DNA of 6,651 bases, from NCBI GenBank assembly GCA_021107345.1, contig JAIOSX010000051.1, positions 1-6,651 of the forward strand, given 5' to 3'. Below are positions 4,802 to 6,651 of the stretch, piece by piece. The notes beneath the pieces are model-generated. The model had not been told where the DNA came from and ran no database searches. It saw only the letters and a list, made by a program, of their open reading frames with translations. The position numbers were made by a program, and so were the translations under genes. Every line of letters starts with the position of its first letter. Within the stretch, counting starts at the first letter, position 1. Source of the DNA: Candidatus Aegiribacteria sp. (GTDB taxonomy: Bacteria > Fermentibacterota > Fermentibacteria > Fermentibacterales > Fermentibacteraceae).

Positions 4802-5326
4802 ATGAATTTACTAGGCAATCTGATTGGTGCAGGAAAGGGTATAGTTGTCAAGGAACTGGCAAAGTTGGTGGGACTCAGTGATGATAAAGCCATCAGTGCA
4901 CTGAACCTTCTGGTACCCGCATTATCAAAGGGACTGAATCAGAACACTGCTGATCAGAGTGGTCTGGAATCTCTTCTTGATGTAATCAGGTCCGGCAATC
5001 ACAGGGAATATGTGGATAATCCGGAAACCCTCAGCCGCAACGAGACTATTATCGACGGGAATGCTATACTCGGTCATATATTCGGCAGTAAGGACGTTAG
5101 CAGAGAAATAGCAGGATTTGTTTCAGGTAAAACGGGAATAGATTCAGAAACCATCAAGAAGATGCTACCCGTAGTTGCCGCTGCAACAATGGGCACAATC
5201 GAGAAGGAAGATGAGGAAACCCCGGTATCGGCCAATGGTGGAAACCTTGTGAAGAAACTTCTGAGTACGGATGATAACCCTGGTCTTGATGCTATACTGT
5301 TACTGGCTAAAGGACTGTTTAACTGA
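4802..5326 (+). CDS. DUF937 domain protein
   Basis: The product is 174 residues. The core ILGHIFGSKDVSREIAGFVS, followed by KTGIDSETIKKMLPVVAAATMGTI, is the signature of the DUF937 family (YidB-like). These are small helical bacterial proteins whose biochemical role is unknown. The N-terminal part, with LLGNLIGAGKGIVV and NLLVPALSKGL, also fits the family, and a C-terminal NPGLDAILLLAKGLF segment looks like a final amphipathic helix. There is no signal peptide or clear membrane span, so it is probably cytoplasmic. The start is firm: AGGAGG at 4791-4796 with a 5-nt spacer. It is the first gene of an apparent operon, with 21 bp to the next start codon. Confidence 0.85.
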   Translation: MNLLGNLIGAGKGIVVKELAKLVGLSDDKAISALNLLVPALSKGLNQNTADQSGLESLLDVIRSGNHREYVDNPETLSRNETIIDGNAILGHIFGSKDVSREIAGFVSGKTGIDSETIKKMLPVVAAATMGTIEKEDEETPVSANGGNLVKKLLSTDDNPGLDAILLLAKGLFN

Positions 5327-5334
5327 AATAGGGT

Positions 5335-5340
5335 GGAAGG
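5335..5340 (+). promoter_or_regulatory. Shine-Dalgarno site fixing the start of the propeller-like protein
   Basis: GGAAGG with a 7-nt spacer precedes the ATG at 5348, where the signal peptide begins. The alternative GTG at 5333 would add five residues and place this site inside the gene. Confidence 0.6.
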
Positions 5341-5347
5341 TCTTTTT

Positions 5348-6250
5348 ATGAATATCCTGACAGCACTTTCAGTTCTCGCTTTTTCATCTGTTCCTGCGGT
5401 GGATTCTGAACTCCCGGAGTTTCAATACAACGGTTCTGGCCTTGCCCTGATAGCACCTTTTGACAGTGGCATAATTGCTGTGACCTGGGGCTACGGAAGC
5501 GTTCTATACCTCGAAAGAGGAAGCACTGCCAGATCTGTCCCCTGGCCGTGGGATGAATCAATGTACTGTTCGGCTCCCTCCTCATATGAAAGTTCGGCTG
5601 TCATATGCATGAACTACAGCGGTTTGGATTACATCCTGCTTTTCTCTCGTTATTCTGTCCTTGAAGTCTACGGTCCTTTCTTAAAAAGCGGAAGACCGGT
5701 TTTTGACAGCATGGGAAACCTCTGGTTCACGGCCGACGGATTTCTTTACAGAAACGGCATATCAACCGGAACAGAACTTGAATCCCATACCGTATCTGTT
5801 GACCCTGCAGGTAATCGGGCTGTATTCTGCGACAGCGGTGATCGAATCTGTATTCTGAATGTTGCCGGCGGGGAATCCTCGGTTCTCGCATCCGGTTACA
5901 GGTTCTACAACCCCGCATTCGTAACCTGCGAGGGAACCCCTGTAATCATATCACCAACGCTGGAGGGTGAGATCATTCAAGTCTCTCCTTCCGACGGGTC
6001 ATGTACCTCTCTTGCTACGGGCTCTCAGCCCTTCTGGTGGAAAGAGAGGGAAGCGCTGCTTTTCACCGTAACCTTCGATGACGGGCATCAGATCACTTCA
6101 GGTGAAATCTGGACCATCTCCCTGGATGGAGTAAGCCAGCAGATCACGTTTTCCCCTGATATCCATGAGATTCACCCGATAGCCATAGATGGCGCGATTT
6201 ACGCAATTGACGCAATCACCGGCTCTCTTATCACTGTTCAGGAAAGATGA
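5348..6250 (+). CDS. Exported TolB/propeller-like protein of unknown function
   Basis: The product is 300 residues and begins MNILTALSVLAFSSVPAVDS, a short hydrophobic signal-like segment, so it is probably periplasmic or secreted. The rest has repeated beta-propeller-type blocks: FDSMGNLWFTADGFLYRNG, SVDPAGNRAVFCDSGDRICILN, ALLFTVTFDDG and GEIWTISLDGVSQQITFSPD. These alternate Asp/Gly turns with aromatic beta strands, as in TolB/WD40-like folds that bind proteins or glycans. No catalytic residues are recognised. It follows the DUF937 gene by 21 bp, and its stop overlaps the amidase start as ATGA, so the two products are probably made together. Inference: it may act as a partner or sensor domain for envelope or peptidoglycan remodelling by the amidase. 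That role is not shown by the sequence itself. Confidence 0.82.
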   Translation: MNILTALSVLAFSSVPAVDSELPEFQYNGSGLALIAPFDSGIIAVTWGYGSVLYLERGSTARSVPWPWDESMYCSAPSSYESSAVICMNYSGLDYILLFSRYSVLEVYGPFLKSGRPVFDSMGNLWFTADGFLYRNGISTGTELESHTVSVDPAGNRAVFCDSGDRICILNVAGGESSVLASGYRFYNPAFVTCEGTPVIISPTLEGEIIQVSPSDGSCTSLATGSQPFWWKEREALLFTVTFDDGHQITSGEIWTISLDGVSQQITFSPDIHEIHPIAIDGAIYAIDAITGSLITVQER

Positions 6251-6651
6251 TGTTTCTACCGATTCCATTGCTGCTTTTCGTACAGATGATACTCCCCTGG
6301 TCGGTGTGCCTCGATCCGGGGCATGGAGGCTCGGATAGCGGCGCAATTGGTATTTACTACACAGAAAAGGAAGCGAATCTTGATGTTGCATACCTTGCCA
6401 GATCGTACCTTGAGCAGCTGCCTGAGTGTGAAACTGTCTCCATGACAAGGCTTGCTGACGAGTATATTTCGCTTGTCGACAGAGTGGAATACGCCAATTC
6501 GGGCGGTTATGACAGATTCATATCCATTCATCACAACGCATTCAATGGATCGGTTCAGGGCACGGAAACGTACTGTGATACTGATGGTTCTCCGGAATCC
6601 TTTGCCTTCAGAGATATAACCCACCCTTACATTGTTGACGCCTTCGGATAC
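6247..6651 (+). CDS. N-acetylmuramoyl-L-alanine amidase, Amidase_3 family (3' partial)
   Basis: The frame starts with ATG at 6247, overlapping the previous stop as ATGA, and runs in frame off the right edge for 135 codons. Residues 1-20 form a hydrophobic export signal, followed directly by the catalytic domain. CLDPGHGGSDSGAIG carries the zinc-binding His26, EKEANL carries zinc-binding Glu40, and SIHHNAF carries zinc-binding His95. GTETY follows, as in the family. These zinc hydrolases cut the amide bond between MurNAc and the stem peptide in the cell wall. The active-site Glu normally lies near the C-terminal end of the domain and is beyond the window. SIHHNAF has His where many members have Ala (SIHANA). 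The start has no good separate ribosome site, so expression probably depends on coupling to the propeller gene. Confidence 0.92.
   Translation, partial: MMFLPIPLLLFVQMILPWSVCLDPGHGGSDSGAIGIYYTEKEANLDVAYLARSYLEQLPECETVSMTRLADEYISLVDRVEYANSGGYDRFISIHHNAFNGSVQGTETYCDTDGSPESFAFRDITHPYIVDAFGY

Noticed and set aside
6098..6624. Minus-strand frames opposite the amidase
   Set aside because: The plus strand encodes a clear Amidase_3 domain with all visible zinc ligands. The opposite frames lack any features.
1..6651. CRISPR array, complete insertion sequence, rRNA or complete tRNA
   Set aside because: No regularly spaced direct repeats, no transposase gene, and no complete structural RNA gene was seen on either strand.

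Overview
The window reads as chromosomal sequence from an uncultured-type, probably anaerobic, diderm bacterium. Four things suggest this: a cysteine-rich iron-sulfur ferredoxin protein, two exported beta-propeller-like proteins, a DUF937 protein and a peptidoglycan amidase. The mix of secreted propeller proteins with short signal peptides resembles FCB-type candidate phyla (Fermentibacterota-like), but that is inference; no rRNA or marker gene is present to settle taxonomy.

Layout, left to right. (1) 1-1406, plus strand: the C-terminal part of a PAS/histidine kinase/receiver hybrid signalling protein, open at the left edge. (2) 1407-1627: a short gap with no convincing gene. (3) 1628-2476, minus: a secreted protein with about five propeller-like repeats and a strong Shine-Dalgarno site. 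(4) 2537-about 2940, minus: the 3' end of a group II intron (RT C-terminus/maturase domain X, domain V, domain VI), with the rest missing. (5) 2872-3479, minus: two overlapping small reading frames. The upstream one has an in-frame TAA; the downstream one has a good ribosome binding site but is cut off after a few codons where the intron fragment begins. (6) 3483-3529: a perfect 23-bp-arm palindrome that directly abuts (3530-3562) what looks like the 5' half of a tRNA gene, broken in the anticodon loop. (7) 3585-4346, minus: a ferredoxin-domain protein with an unusual three-cysteine second cluster motif and a cysteine-containing C-terminal domain. (8) 4347-4801: a non-coding divergent intergenic region with two candidate sigma70-type promoters and many inverted repeats. 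(9) 4802-6651, plus: an apparent operon of a DUF937 protein, an exported propeller-like protein and an N-acetylmuramoyl-L-alanine amidase (Amidase_3) that runs off the right edge.

How it fits together. The right-hand operon looks like a cell-envelope module: the propeller gene and amidase gene overlap by ATGA, so they are probably translationally coupled. The middle, about 2.5-3.6 kb, looks like a decayed insertion region: a broken tRNA, a terminator- or MITE-like palindrome, an interrupted two-gene unit and a dead intron tail. It lies between an intact ferredoxin gene and an intact secreted-protein gene. The left kinase is an independent regulatory gene. I did not find a clearly new biological system. 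The most unusual structure is the broken-tRNA/palindrome/interrupted operon/intron-tail series.
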